From: PRS1 sp965250265
GTDB lineage: Bacteria > Bacteroidota > Bacteroidia > Flavobacteriales > Flavobacteriaceae
Direction of reading: 5' to 3'
Assembly: GCA_965250265.1 (NCBI GenBank)
Contig: CBDFNO010000014.1
Coordinates: 186,001-250,000, forward strand
DNA: 64,000 bases
Position numbers and translations under genes: made by a program. The notes beneath the pieces are model-generated. The model was not told the DNA's origin, ran no database searches, and saw only the letters and a program-made list of their open reading frames with translations. Positions 1-9,340 of the stretch are shown one piece after another (position 1 is the stretch's first letter; each line of letters begins with the position of its first letter).

Positions 1-63
1 TTTGGATTGAAGGCTAAGGGTGCCTGAAGGATCGCTGCGGTCTATACCTAGTGTAGAGATCAT
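1..63 (-). CDS. Start of an unknown protein, cut by the window edge
   Basis: On the minus strand an ATG opens a frame of 21 codons without a stop that runs off the left edge, beginning MISTLGIDRSDPSGTLSLQS. It lies 129 bases downstream of the 541-residue membrane-protein gene on the same strand, so it could be the next gene of that group. No family can be named from so few residues. The open frame is too short to be strong evidence by itself. Confidence 0.3.
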   Translation of the reverse strand, partial: MISTLGIDRSDPSGTLSLQSK

Positions 64-192
64 AATGGTCTTTTTTTTTATTATACAATCGAGATTCTTT
101 ATTGAAATTGTTCAATTCATTATTCTAACCCAAATTTTAACACGACCTTAATCCTCCGATTAGTTGTACTGTGGAATTTGAATGAAGTTTTA

Positions 193-1818
193 TCATCCCT
201 CTTTCTCCGGTAATTTGAAGCCAATATATGTTCCGCCACTAATACCCATTAGTGCCAGCAAAGTCTCATCGAATTCTGGCATCGTCAGTTTGGTATCTAC
301 CGTAAAAACGAAAATGCCTATCAACACTATAGTCCAAACAATCATTTGTAAGCGGTGGAAACTAATCCCTTTATCATCATGGAGTAAATCATTTATAAAT
401 CCATCTGATTCCCTTGGTTTAATATGCAGGTCTATGTATTCTGAAAGCTCTTGACTTATCTTAGTAAGCTCACCATCTTTCGATTTTAGACTGACCTGTT
501 TGTCGGCCAGCGCTGTTCCGGTAAGCGTACTGATCTCGCTAATGAGAAGGGCTTTCTCTTGCTCAAGTTCTATCTTTTTCTTTGCGAGAATTTGACTTTG
601 TTTTTGTTGATCGTTCCGCTTGCTTGAATCGACCACAATAGCACCTAATCCTGTGGCGGCACTTATACCTATCAATCCAAGAACTGAATTCGTGAGATTG
701 GAGAGATCGTCGGTCACTATCCAGATGAACACATAAGAAACAATCACAATAATGAACCATAAAGCCATTTGAGTACGGGCGAGACTAAAAGGCTTTCGAT
801 TAGGGTTCCCTTTTGAGTTGGATCCCTCGGGTATTGGACCAGAAACGCGAAGGACGTCACTCTTGATTGTTAATACGATGAAACTAATGATTCCAACAAT
901 CATAAACACCATGAAGTATGTATACCAATCTGCATTCATCCTTATCAGTTTAGCTTCTTTGCTGTCTTGAAATTGAATCTGATCCTGATTCTCTTTTTGA
1001 ATGCCAACAGCGACTGACACATCGCGACTATAGCGATTATTTCTATCCTTTGAGCTCACTAATGATTTCCAAGCCTTTTTATTCTCGGAATCTTTTTTAA
1101 ACCTAAGGTCAAATACAAGTTCTTTGGAGACAAGAACGTCGGGTACAAGTCCTTTAAAGGCTTTGCCCTCAATAAAAAGAATACAGTCTGATGATTTATA
1201 GTCGGTATTCTGTTCGAGCCAATATTTCAAGTTAGTGACCTTAACTTTAAATGTCTTGTTGAGTATTAAACTGTCATCAATTTTAATTACCCTCAAATCA
1301 TTTACATTCAAATTACGCGTATCGGCATATTTCAAAATCGATGATTTATGTTTAACAAATAGGTTGTTATCAATGTTTTCTTTAATAACACCTATAAATT
1401 TTTCCTTGCCTACATATTCTTTAACCTCCAGGTTTTGCAACTTTTTAACAATATCATCGGGAATTTCTGCATCTGATTTAAGGTCTTTTAAAAACTTTTC
1501 GGTGATCAAATAAACTGTTCCCAATTCATTTTTGGGGTTTGTGGGATTCGCTTGTGCCCTTGCAGATGGAAGGGATATTAGCATCAGCCAAATTACAAGA
1601 AGAGTGCTAATGAATAAGGGGGATTTGATTCTATGCTTAACTTTCATCATTTGAGCTCCCATTGTATGCTCGGTGCCATTACCCATAAAACTCATACTTT
1701 TTCTTTTGGCGTCTTTCAGTTGTCTCATTTTTACCAGAGGGTGTAAAACCCAAGTTAAAAAGAATCTTCCAGAGTTATCGCTGATCGCTTTTGAAATCTT
1801 TTTTTTAAATCTTGCCAT
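193..1818 (-). CDS. Membrane protein of unknown function with an internally repeated membrane module
   Basis: The 541 residues start with a basic stretch, then a hydrophobic segment at about 68-88 ending in an AxA-like site (signal peptide or anchor). An extracytoplasmic part of about 200 residues follows. Membrane segments then sit near 298-318, 352-368, 376-396, 492-506 and 518-535. A charged, probably coiled-coil stretch of about 400-460 separates two related modules. The first has SLARTQM at 345-351 and IGISAAT at 383-389; the second has SFHRLQM at 486-492 and MGISGGT at 524-530. The shared pattern suggests an internal duplication. Function is unknown to me. The first methionine (1818) is used, though a later one such as residue 45 is possible. 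A ~200-bp repeat lies directly upstream. Confidence 0.75.
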   Translation of the reverse strand: MARFKKKISKAISDNSGRFFLTWVLHPLVKMRQLKDAKRKSMSFMGNGTEHTMGAQMMKVKHRIKSPLFISTLLVIWLMLISLPSARAQANPTNPKNELGTVYLITEKFLKDLKSDAEIPDDIVKKLQNLEVKEYVGKEKFIGVIKENIDNNLFVKHKSSILKYADTRNLNVNDLRVIKIDDSLILNKTFKVKVTNLKYWLEQNTDYKSSDCILFIEGKAFKGLVPDVLVSKELVFDLRFKKDSENKKAWKSLVSSKDRNNRYSRDVSVAVGIQKENQDQIQFQDSKEAKLIRMNADWYTYFMVFMIVGIISFIVLTIKSDVLRVSGPIPEGSNSKGNPNRKPFSLARTQMALWFIIVIVSYVFIWIVTDDLSNLTNSVLGLIGISAATGLGAIVVDSSKRNDQQKQSQILAKKKIELEQEKALLISEISTLTGTALADKQVSLKSKDGELTKISQELSEYIDLHIKPRESDGFINDLLHDDKGISFHRLQMIVWTIVLIGIFVFTVDTKLTMPEFDETLLALMGISGGTYIGFKLPEKEG

Positions 1819-1849
1819 GATTATATATTTTAATGGTTAATAAAATTTT

Positions 1850-2055
1850 GTCTAACTTGTAAATAAACCCAATGTAATACGTTTATTCCTCCAGATTAGG
1901 TGTATAAATACAATTGCACTGGTTAACAAAACCAGGCAATAGAAATCAATATTATACTATTAAAGAAAGTTCTTAAGGATAATTAAATACATTAATTTAA
2001 ATGTCTCTAGGGAGAGACTATAAATATAGTGAAATGTTTAGAATTATTTCAATTT
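1850..2055. repeat. Repeat copy A, upstream of the 541-residue gene
   Basis: This ~205-bp non-coding stretch is clearly similar, by eye about 80%, to 3055-3250. Shared blocks include TTTATTCCTCCAGATT, CAGGCAATAGA, TATTAAAGAAAGTTCTTA and GAGAGACTATAAAT. The block GTCTCT-AGGG-AGAGAC (about 2002-2017) is a perfect hairpin, and copy B keeps a five-pair version. In both places the repeat sits just before a minus-strand membrane-protein gene, so it is probably a leader or promoter unit. The rest of the gap (2056-2212) is AT-rich and I see nothing else in it. Confidence 0.7.
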
Positions 2056-2212
2056 TACTGACACTTTATCCATCTCCAAACTAATCTTCTTCCGTACTAT
2101 CTGTCTTTAATGATCTTGTGTAGTTTGTATTTTAGAATGACCTAATAACATACTTACTATATCCATTGGTACATCATTATATAACAACAAGTACTAGCAA
2201 AAAATTTTCTTG

Positions 2213-2914
2213 CTAATGGAATCCAAAGCGTTTGAATGTTTTTCCTTTCACCAACCAAGCAAATCCAAAGAACCCAAGGGCGACGCATTCACAGATGAAA
2301 ACGTCATACGGCGTCAAATGTTTTCCAGTCGCAAATTCAATTCCCAGTATTACCAGAGGAATCCAAACCATTATAGCACAGAATTTATAGAATCGCTTCA
2401 TTTTGCGTGTGGTGTTCCCTTTGGTAAATCTTGCCCAAGACATATATCCCATAAGAATCAAAAATATAGCTGCACAGCTGAGGTGAATGGCTCCCAAAAT
2501 GCTGTTGTTGTGAATGTATTGAGTTGTCAATCCCACACCTTCACAGAAATGTGAGAGTTCATCTGTAAGCACAATCGGACATTCGCTGCATTCACTGCAA
2601 AATGCAGTTGGAATCAAGGCGGTTAAAATAGCACCAATACCGCCAATAGTGGTCACCCAATTATCGGATATTTTATCAGATTTATCAACACGCCCTGGAT
2701 AGAATATTAAAAAAATTCCAAATGTAAACATAAACCCTGTGAAGAATACACTTGAGCTCGAATAGTAGAAATGACTAATGGATGGTTTGAGTGCAAATCC
2801 ATTAAAAATCCATACCAATACTGGCAATGCAAGTCCTAAAACACCTAACCATTGTCTTAAGGCAAGGTAGGAAAGGCTTGAGTGACGGCTGTTATTTGTT
2901 TGTTGAGTAGTCAT
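2213..2914 (-). CDS. Multi-pass membrane protein of unknown function
   Basis: The 233 residues hold about six hydrophobic segments, near 20-40, 56-76, 90-108, 135-158, 175-192 and 205-222. A loop carries the Cys cluster CSECSECP (about 107-114), between segments three and four, which might bind metal or form disulfides. The overall shape recalls DUF998-type integral membrane proteins, but I cannot confirm membership. It is on the same strand as the 541-residue gene, about 400 bases upstream, and both are preceded by the same ~200-bp repeat. That suggests shared expression or a duplicated regulatory unit. Function is unknown. Confidence 0.75.
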   Translation of the reverse strand: MTTQQTNNSRHSSLSYLALRQWLGVLGLALPVLVWIFNGFALKPSISHFYYSSSSVFFTGFMFTFGIFLIFYPGRVDKSDKISDNWVTTIGGIGAILTALIPTAFCSECSECPIVLTDELSHFCEGVGLTTQYIHNNSILGAIHLSCAAIFLILMGYMSWARFTKGNTTRKMKRFYKFCAIMVWIPLVILGIEFATGKHLTPYDVFICECVALGFFGFAWLVKGKTFKRFGFH

Positions 2915-3054
2915 AATGAATAGTTTTAATTGTTTCTAACCCAGACAACTTTATCCAATCTATTTCGCGGATCATTTATCTGTTTGTCTTTTTTGATATT
3001 ATTTAAGTCTGTTTTAGACATTGAATTATCGTTGTTTTTAATTTGTCTAATTGT

Positions 3055-3250
3055 ATCTAACTTGTATATAAACCCGGCGTATTTTGTTTATTCCTCCAGA
3101 TTGGGTTTATAAATGCAATTGCTCTGGCAAATCATATCAGGCAATAGATATTAATTCTTTGCTATTAAAGAAAGTTCTTAGAGAATTAAATACATTATAT
3201 AAATGTCTCAAGGAGAGACTATAAATTTAGTGAAATAATTCTAATTTTCA
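3055..3250. repeat. Repeat copy B, upstream of the 233-residue gene
   Basis: This is the second copy of the ~200-bp non-coding repeat. It has the same orientation and position relative to its gene as copy A at 1850-2055. Conserved pieces include the ATCTAACTTGTATATAAACCC region, TTTATTCCTCCAGATT, CAGGCAATAGA, AAAGAAAGTTCTTA and the GTCTC-N5-GAGAC hairpin near 3205-3219. A CCAG...CTGG pair about 25 bases apart frames the middle of both copies. It fills most of the gap between the 233-residue gene and yifB; bases 2915-3054 hold nothing I recognise. Confidence 0.7.
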
Positions 3251-3277
3251 CTATTATCGAAAGTTTATAATCAATTA

Positions 3278-4816
3278 TCAACCCAACCAACCTTCTCTAT
3301 CGAGGCTTCTATATTGAATCGCTTCGCTTATATGTGTGCCATTTACAGCATCAACACCTTCTATATCTGCAATGGTTCTTGATACTTTTAAAATGCGATC
3401 GTAAGCTCTTGCAGAAAGATTCAAACGCTCCATCGCTGTTTTTAATAATGTTTTAGAAGCATCATCTAAAACACAATGTTTACGGATTTGTTTGGTATTC
3501 ATTTGGGCATTATAGTGGACACTTTTAGAATCTTTAAAACGTATTGTTTGAATATCTCTTGCAGCAGTAACACGTTTTCTAATCTCTATAGATGTTTCTC
3601 CCTTTCTTTCTTCAGATAATTTTTCGAAAGGTACTGGCGTGACTTCAATATGAATATCAATACGATCTAACAAAGGTCCTGAGATTTTACTTAAATAGCG
3701 CTGCATTTCAGCTGGTGAAGATGTTACAGGAGCATCAGGATCGTTAAAATAACCTCCAGGACTTGGGTTCATACTAGCCACCAACATAAAAGACGAAGGA
3801 TAAGTTACCGTAAATTTTGCCCTTGATATAGTCACTTCTCTATCCTCCAAAGGTTGACGCAGTACTTCTAAAACACCCCGCTTAAATTCTGGCAATTCGT
3901 CCAAAAACAGTACCCCATTATGTGATAATGAAATTTCTCCAGGTTGTGGATAAGCTCCACCTCCAACAAGTGCGACATCACTAATAGTATGATGTGGTGA
4001 TCGAAAAGGACGTTGTGCCATAAGCCCAGCGTGCTCTTTGACACGCCCAACTACCGAATGAATTTTAGTCGTCTCCAATGCTTCATGCAAAGTCATTGGT
4101 GGTAAAATTGATGGCAATCGTTTTGCCAACATTGTTTTTCCTGCTCCAGGTGGACCAATTAAAATAATATTATGTCCACCTGCTGCTGCAATCTCCATAC
4201 AGCGCTTTATACTTTCTTGTCCTTTAACATCGCTAAAATCAAACTCCGGAAAATCTAAATTTTTATAGAACTCTTTTCGTGTATCAACAATAGTTTCTTC
4301 AAGCTGTTCGTCTTTATCAAAATAATCGATAACCTGTTTTATATTATCAATACCAAAGACTTTTAAATCGCTAACAATGGCAGCCTCTTTAGCATTCTGA
4401 CTTGGCAAAATAAATCCTTTAAAACCTTCTTCTCTTGCTTTAACAGCAATTGGCAATGCTCCCCTTATTGGTTGTAAACTTCCATCGAGAGACAGTTCAC
4501 CCATGATTAGAAAATCTTCAATATTTTCAGCTTGAATTTGCTTTGAAGCAGCAAGGATTCCAACAGCTAAAGTCAGGTCGTATGAAGAGCCTTCTTTACG
4601 TAAATCGGCTGGGGCCATATTAATAGTAATTTTCTTTCCAGGAATTTTATAACCATTATTTTGAAGCGCTGCTGCAATACGATAATTACTTTCTTTTATA
4701 GCATTGTCTGGGAGTCCAACCAAGTGATATCCTATTCCTGAATCTACATTTACCTCAACTGTAATAGTTGTGGCCTCTACACCAAACACAGCAGATCCGT
4801 AGATTTTTTTGAGCAT
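3278..4816 (-). CDS. yifB: YifB/ComM-family Mg-chelatase-like AAA+ ATPase
   Basis: The 512 residues match the usual length and order of YifB/ComM proteins: an N-terminal ChlI-like domain (about 1-175), an AAA+ core and a C-terminal Mg-chelatase-like helical domain. The Walker A motif GPPGAGKT is at 221-228 and the Walker B motif LFLDELPEF at 303-311. In naturally competent bacteria, ComM is a hexameric helicase that helps integrate incoming DNA; elsewhere the role of YifB is less certain. The gene stands alone. Its upstream region has GTTTAAATGTAAGAA (4830-4844), reading TTCTTACATTTAAAC on the coding strand. The same 15-mer precedes the small gene at 29756. Confidence 0.95.
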   Translation of the reverse strand: MLKKIYGSAVFGVEATTITVEVNVDSGIGYHLVGLPDNAIKESNYRIAAALQNNGYKIPGKKITINMAPADLRKEGSSYDLTLAVGILAASKQIQAENIEDFLIMGELSLDGSLQPIRGALPIAVKAREEGFKGFILPSQNAKEAAIVSDLKVFGIDNIKQVIDYFDKDEQLEETIVDTRKEFYKNLDFPEFDFSDVKGQESIKRCMEIAAAGGHNIILIGPPGAGKTMLAKRLPSILPPMTLHEALETTKIHSVVGRVKEHAGLMAQRPFRSPHHTISDVALVGGGAYPQPGEISLSHNGVLFLDELPEFKRGVLEVLRQPLEDREVTISRAKFTVTYPSSFMLVASMNPSPGGYFNDPDAPVTSSPAEMQRYLSKISGPLLDRIDIHIEVTPVPFEKLSEERKGETSIEIRKRVTAARDIQTIRFKDSKSVHYNAQMNTKQIRKHCVLDDASKTLLKTAMERLNLSARAYDRILKVSRTIADIEGVDAVNGTHISEAIQYRSLDREGWLG

Positions 4817-5029
4817 ATATTATTGATTTGTTTAAATGTAAGAAAAATTACTCATTTATGAGTTCCATTCTTTTTAATCTCTTTTCAATATCCTTCATAA
4901 TTAATATATAAAACCGTTTCCTATTAAAAATATCAAAAAAAAGATTAAATTAGTAATCCTATTAGGCACAATAGCTACATAGAAAATTCCCTTATAATCT
5001 GTCGGAGGCTTTAAATAAAGTTTTTATAA

Positions 5030-5674
5030 ATGAAAACATATTCTGTAGTTGTAGTAGATGATCATGTACTGTTAGCCCAAGCTATAGCTAATCTTGTTGA
5101 TTCATTCGAGGACTTTAAAGTTCTCTATATTTGTAACAATGGGGAAGAGTTTTTAAATAAACTTAAAGAGTCCATACAGCTTCCAGATATTGTACTTATG
5201 GATATTTCCATGCCTATTTTAAATGGGATACAGACTACGCAAATAGTTAATGAGATCTATCCAAATATTAAAATTTTAGCACTTACAGTAATAGAAGACG
5301 AAAATGCTATAATTAAAATGCTTAAAGCTGGAGCTAAAGGTTATTTACTTAAAGATATTGAAAAAAGTGAATTAGAAAATGCATTAAAAGAAGTCATGAT
5401 ACAGGGTTACTACCATACCAAAAATGTCTCAAATGCTCTTCTTAAATCATTAATTGGAGATTCCAACATATCTAATATATCTTTAAAAAAGAATGAAATA
5501 GAATTCATAAAATACGTTTGTTCCGAATTAACGTATAAAGAAATTGCAAAAAACATGTATAGAAGTCCTAAAACCATAGATGGCTATCGAGATACCCTAT
5601 TTAAAAAACTTCATGTTAAAAACAAAATTGGATTGGTACTTTATGCAATTAAAAATAAACTTTTTACTCCTTAA
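5030..5674 (+). CDS. Response regulator, NarL/FixJ (LuxR-HTH) type
   Basis: The protein has 214 residues. A receiver domain (about 1-120) carries acidic residues D10 and D11, the phosphoacceptor D58 in the VLMDISMP context, and the conserved lysine in GYLLKD. A C-terminal LuxR-type helix-turn-helix (about 148-210) contains LTYKEIAKNMYRSPKTIDGY. It is therefore likely a DNA-binding transcription regulator switched by phosphorylation. No histidine kinase lies beside it, so its partner is elsewhere. It stands alone between the divergent yifB and the convergent hydrolase gene. Confidence 0.93.
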   Translation: MKTYSVVVVDDHVLLAQAIANLVDSFEDFKVLYICNNGEEFLNKLKESIQLPDIVLMDISMPILNGIQTTQIVNEIYPNIKILALTVIEDENAIIKMLKAGAKGYLLKDIEKSELENALKEVMIQGYYHTKNVSNALLKSLIGDSNISNISLKKNEIEFIKYVCSELTYKEIAKNMYRSPKTIDGYRDTLFKKLHVKNKIGLVLYAIKNKLFTP

Positions 5675-5703
5675 TAAAAACTAATTTATTTAAAAAAAGA
5701 GAG

Positions 5704-6657
5704 CTATCTAAAAAATTCTAAACTCTTGATTTCATTATAATATAAATTCTTCCTATCCCAAAACCCAACATGGCCACCATAATACGGAATTTCCAATTTG
5801 AGGTAAGGATTGGATTTTGCCGCATCTACAGGATAACATTCAGGAGATAAAAAAGAATCGTTTTGAGCATTTAAAATCAAGGTCGGAATTTTGATGTTAT
5901 GAAGGAATTGCAGACTACTACATTTTTCGTAATAATCTAGAGCATCTTTAAAACCATGTGCCTTTGATGTATAGACATCATCAAAGTCCTTTAAGGTTTT
6001 AATACTCTTTAACTCAGAATCACTAACTAATTCTGGGAATTGCTTTTGCTTTTCTTTAAGTTTTTTAATTAAGTGTCTTTTAAATCTGTCGTGATACAAC
6101 ACGTTTTTAAACTTATGTAATTCTATACAAGATCCATATAAACTGCAAGGTACAGATACAGCTACAGCAGCTTTTATCTGGCTTGGAATAGAGCGCCCTT
6201 CACCTAAATATTTTAGAGCAACGTTTCCACCAAGACTAAATCCGTTTATAAATAATTCTGAATAGTGTTTTGTTGAAATAATATGATTAATCACATCTTC
6301 TAAATCTTCAGTTACTCCAGAATGATACGATCGAAATTTTAAATTAATTTCTGCGCTACAACTTCTAAAATTCAGACAAACAGCATCAAAATTATTTTGA
6401 TTAAAAATTTTGGCAGCACCAATCATATAAGCACGTTGTGCATTGCCTTCTAATCCATGTAATAAAACAACAAGCTTATTAGTAACTTTTGAAGTATAGC
6501 TCCAATCTAAATCTAAAAAGTCACCATCTAAAAGTGTGATACGCTCTCTTTTTTGATTTACACCTTTTACTTGTCTAATAATTCCTGAATAGACTGTAGA
6601 GATAAAACCGTTTTTAAATCTAGCAGGAGGATTATACGATGAAGGAACTATTGGCAT
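5704..6657 (-). CDS. YheT-family alpha/beta hydrolase
   Basis: At 317 residues this has the usual length of the YheT (AB-hydrolase 4) family. The likely catalytic triad is S141 in NGFSLGGN, D267 in LNAQNDSF and H296 in YYGGHVGF. The oxyanion-loop motif HGLEG is at 67-71. YheT-like enzymes act as carboxylesterases, with substrates poorly known. It follows preA by six bases on the same strand, so it may be co-transcribed with the pyrimidine genes. Nothing in the sequence ties it to that pathway. Confidence 0.9.
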   Translation of the reverse strand: MPIVPSSYNPPARFKNGFISTVYSGIIRQVKGVNQKRERITLLDGDFLDLDWSYTSKVTNKLVVLLHGLEGNAQRAYMIGAAKIFNQNNFDAVCLNFRSCSAEINLKFRSYHSGVTEDLEDVINHIISTKHYSELFINGFSLGGNVALKYLGEGRSIPSQIKAAVAVSVPCSLYGSCIELHKFKNVLYHDRFKRHLIKKLKEKQKQFPELVSDSELKSIKTLKDFDDVYTSKAHGFKDALDYYEKCSSLQFLHNIKIPTLILNAQNDSFLSPECYPVDAAKSNPYLKLEIPYYGGHVGFWDRKNLYYNEIKSLEFFR

Positions 6658-6663
6658 TAACTC

Positions 6664-7995
6664 TTAACTGTTTTTTAAAGCATCAGTTGGTTTAGGCACA
6701 AAATGTCCTTTACCTCCTGCTCTATCATCGTCAAAAGTTGTAGGTATATCATCATTCAAAGTGCGTTCGTTCCAAGTGATATGTTCTTTTCCATCATCTT
6801 GTTTCACCATAGTAATACAATCTTCAACAGGACAAACCAATGAGCATAAATTACAGCCAACACAATTCTCTTCGATAATACTCGGTATTCTAATAGTTGG
6901 GTCTCCTGATAATGCGATGGCTTGATGTGCACCATCTTCACAAGAAATATAACAAAGCTCACAACCAATACATTTGTCAGCATTAATTTCGGCAATGACT
7001 TTATGCTTCAAGTTAAGATGTTTCCATTCTGTAACATTTGGCAACGCTTTCCCGGCAAAATCGTAAATAGTTTGATAGTTTTTTTCCTCCATAAACTGAC
7101 GTAAACCTGCTTCCATTTCTCTTACAATTCCGAAGCCATAATGCATCACAGCAGTACAAACTTGCACTGATGTTGCGCCAAGTAAAATAAACTCAACTAC
7201 GTCTCGCCAAGTTTCGATGCCTCCTATACCTGAAATTGGCACTTTAGAAATTTCAGAATGTTGAGCTAAATCTTTTAGCAAATGCATCGCAATTGGTTTA
7301 ACTGCAGGTCCACAATAGCCACCATTAGATCCTTTCCCATCTACAACTGGATAAGGAGCATAGCTATCTAAATCAATTCCCACAATGCTTTTTATAGTAT
7401 TTATTAAGGAAATAGAATCTGTTCCACCTTGAACTGCTGCCAATCCTGGGTCGGTAATATGTGAGATATTTGGAGATAGTTTCGTTATAACCGGAATATT
7501 AGCAGCTTCACTTACCCATCCAACGATCGTTTTTAAAACTTCAGGTTCTTGACCAACTGCTGAACCCATTCCACGTTCGCACATACCATGTGGACAACCA
7601 AAATTAAGTTCTATACCATCTGCGCCGGCATTTTCTACATCTTTTATGATTTGTTCCCATTCTGCCCTGGTTTCAACCATTAAAGATGCAATAACTGCAT
7701 GGTCAGGAAAATATTTTTTGACCTCCTCGATCTCTCGAAGATTATCTGCTAAAGGTCTATCTGTAATAAGTTCAATATTATTAAAACCCATCATCTTCGT
7801 GTTTCTATAATTAATCGAACCATAACGACTCGATACATTAACTACAGGAACACCAAGTGTTTTCCATACTGCTCCTCCCCAACCTGCTTCAAAAGCCTTC
7901 ATTATTTGATAGCCTGAATTTGTTGGTGGAGCTGACGCTAACCAAAAAGGATTTGGTGATTTAATGCCACCGAAATTTATTGATAAATCTATCAT
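6664..7995 (-). CDS. preA: NAD-dependent dihydropyrimidine dehydrogenase, PreA subunit
   Basis: The 443-residue protein has an FMN-binding TIM barrel of the dihydroorotate dehydrogenase class (about 1-310). Two [4Fe-4S] ferredoxin motifs follow, with Cys at 342/345/348/352 and 378/381/384/388. PreA with PreT reduces uracil and thymine to their 5,6-dihydro forms using NADH; the reverse direction is also possible in vitro. It lies 12 bases after preT in the same direction, near the end of the pyrimidine block. A short extra tail of about 45 residues follows the second cluster. Confidence 0.95.
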   Translation of the reverse strand: MIDLSINFGGIKSPNPFWLASAPPTNSGYQIMKAFEAGWGGAVWKTLGVPVVNVSSRYGSINYRNTKMMGFNNIELITDRPLADNLREIEEVKKYFPDHAVIASLMVETRAEWEQIIKDVENAGADGIELNFGCPHGMCERGMGSAVGQEPEVLKTIVGWVSEAANIPVITKLSPNISHITDPGLAAVQGGTDSISLINTIKSIVGIDLDSYAPYPVVDGKGSNGGYCGPAVKPIAMHLLKDLAQHSEISKVPISGIGGIETWRDVVEFILLGATSVQVCTAVMHYGFGIVREMEAGLRQFMEEKNYQTIYDFAGKALPNVTEWKHLNLKHKVIAEINADKCIGCELCYISCEDGAHQAIALSGDPTIRIPSIIEENCVGCNLCSLVCPVEDCITMVKQDDGKEHITWNERTLNDDIPTTFDDDRAGGKGHFVPKPTDALKNS

Positions 7996-8007
7996 GTCTT
8001 TAATATC

Positions 8008-9333
8008 TTATTTAATTAACCAATTATGAATTCCTTGTGCTGCCATTTTACCATCGTAAGCAGCATTTACTACTTCTGCACCTCCATTAATGACATCTCC
8101 ACCAGCAAAATATTTTGGATTTGTGGTTTGAAAAGTTTCATCATTTACTTTTATTATCGCATTACTACCTACATCTAAATTATCAATGAGGTCATATAAA
8201 CTGCCTTGTTTAGCCTGTCCTGTTGCCTTTATAACCAAATCGCATCTCACAATAAACACATTCTTCATATTAGTTGTGAGCTTTCCATCAATCATCTCTG
8301 TTTTAGCAAATTTTACGCCTTCTACTTTTCCGTTTCCAACAATCGCAAGTGGAGTTACATTAAATAAGCTATCTACTCCAGCACTAATTGCTAGATCGTA
8401 TTCAAAACCGTAAGCTCCCATGTTCTTCTTTGAATTTCTATAAGCCAAAACTGTTTTTCGTGCTCCCATTCTTGCAGATTCAGAAGCGGCATCCATTGCA
8501 GTATTACCGCCTCCAATAACAACTACTTTTTTGGGAACTTTTAAAAGGTGTTGTTTCTTACGTAACTCTTCAATAAACTCAACTGCTCCAATAACACCTT
8601 CTTTGTCTTCGCCATCTAATTCTAATTGTCTTGTCTTTCCTAATCCAACTCCTAAAAAGATAGCATCATAATCATTTTCTAATTTTTTAAGTTGGTCTTT
8701 TGAAGTGATTGCAGAATTATACTTAATATTGAATCCTAACTGATTTTGTAAATATTCAACTTCCTTTAAAACCTCTTCATTAGTGACTTTATATGGAGCT
8801 ACACCATGAACATTTAAACCTGATGGCAATTCTTTTGCTTCAAAAATATCGACATCATATCCGAGTGTTCTTGCTTCACAAGCGCATGCAATTCCAGCAG
8901 GACCAGCTCCTATAATTGCAACTTTCTTTCCATTAGATGATCCTACTTTAAATAATTCTTTTTCAGCATCAATTGATTTGTTTGTAGCAAAATTTTGCAG
9001 GCGACCTATTTGAATTGGAGGTACATCTTGATGATTATACACGCAAGCGCCTTCGCATAAAACTCCTGTTGGACAAACAACACCACATACATTTCCCAGC
9101 CAATTAGAATCAAAAATAGTCCTTGAAGCTCCTGTTACGTTATCAGTATGTATTTGCTTGATAAACAACGGAATATCTATATGCGTAGGACATGCTTTAA
9201 TACAAGGTGCATCATAGCAAAACAAACATCTTGAACTTTCATAATACGCTTCTGTATCATTCATTAAAGGTTTTTTCTGCTTAAAATTCTTTTTGAATTC
9301 TGCTTCTGTAGTTGGTCTTTTATATTCTGCCAT
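8008..9333 (-). CDS. preT: NAD(P)-dependent oxidoreductase, PreT subunit of dihydropyrimidine dehydrogenase
   Basis: The 441 residues show the N-terminal Cys-rich Fe-S domain of the GltD/PreT family (CLFCYDAPCIKACP near 36-49, and VCPTGVLCEGAC). The Rossmann-type FAD motif GAGPAGIACA and the NAD-binding motif VIGGGNTAMDAA come next. PreT passes electrons from NADH through FAD and Fe-S clusters to PreA. The gene sits between the beta-ureidopropionase gene (7 bases) and preA (12 bases), which fixes its assignment over generic GltD-like proteins. Confidence 0.95.
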   Translation of the reverse strand: MAEYKRPTTEAEFKKNFKQKKPLMNDTEAYYESSRCLFCYDAPCIKACPTHIDIPLFIKQIHTDNVTGASRTIFDSNWLGNVCGVVCPTGVLCEGACVYNHQDVPPIQIGRLQNFATNKSIDAEKELFKVGSSNGKKVAIIGAGPAGIACACEARTLGYDVDIFEAKELPSGLNVHGVAPYKVTNEEVLKEVEYLQNQLGFNIKYNSAITSKDQLKKLENDYDAIFLGVGLGKTRQLELDGEDKEGVIGAVEFIEELRKKQHLLKVPKKVVVIGGGNTAMDAASESARMGARKTVLAYRNSKKNMGAYGFEYDLAISAGVDSLFNVTPLAIVGNGKVEGVKFAKTEMIDGKLTTNMKNVFIVRCDLVIKATGQAKQGSLYDLIDNLDVGSNAIIKVNDETFQTTNPKYFAGGDVINGGAEVVNAAYDGKMAAQGIHNWLIK

Positions 9334-9340
9334 AAAATTT

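Noticed and set aside
2210..2554. Plus-strand open frame of 114 codons opposite the 233-residue gene
   Set aside because: It lies antisense to a gene with clear membrane-protein features and shows no recognisable domain.
4848..4898. Minus-strand 16-codon frame (MKDIEKRLKRMELINE) upstream of yifB
   Set aside because: It is too short, lies in AT-rich sequence, and has no ribosome-binding or conservation evidence.
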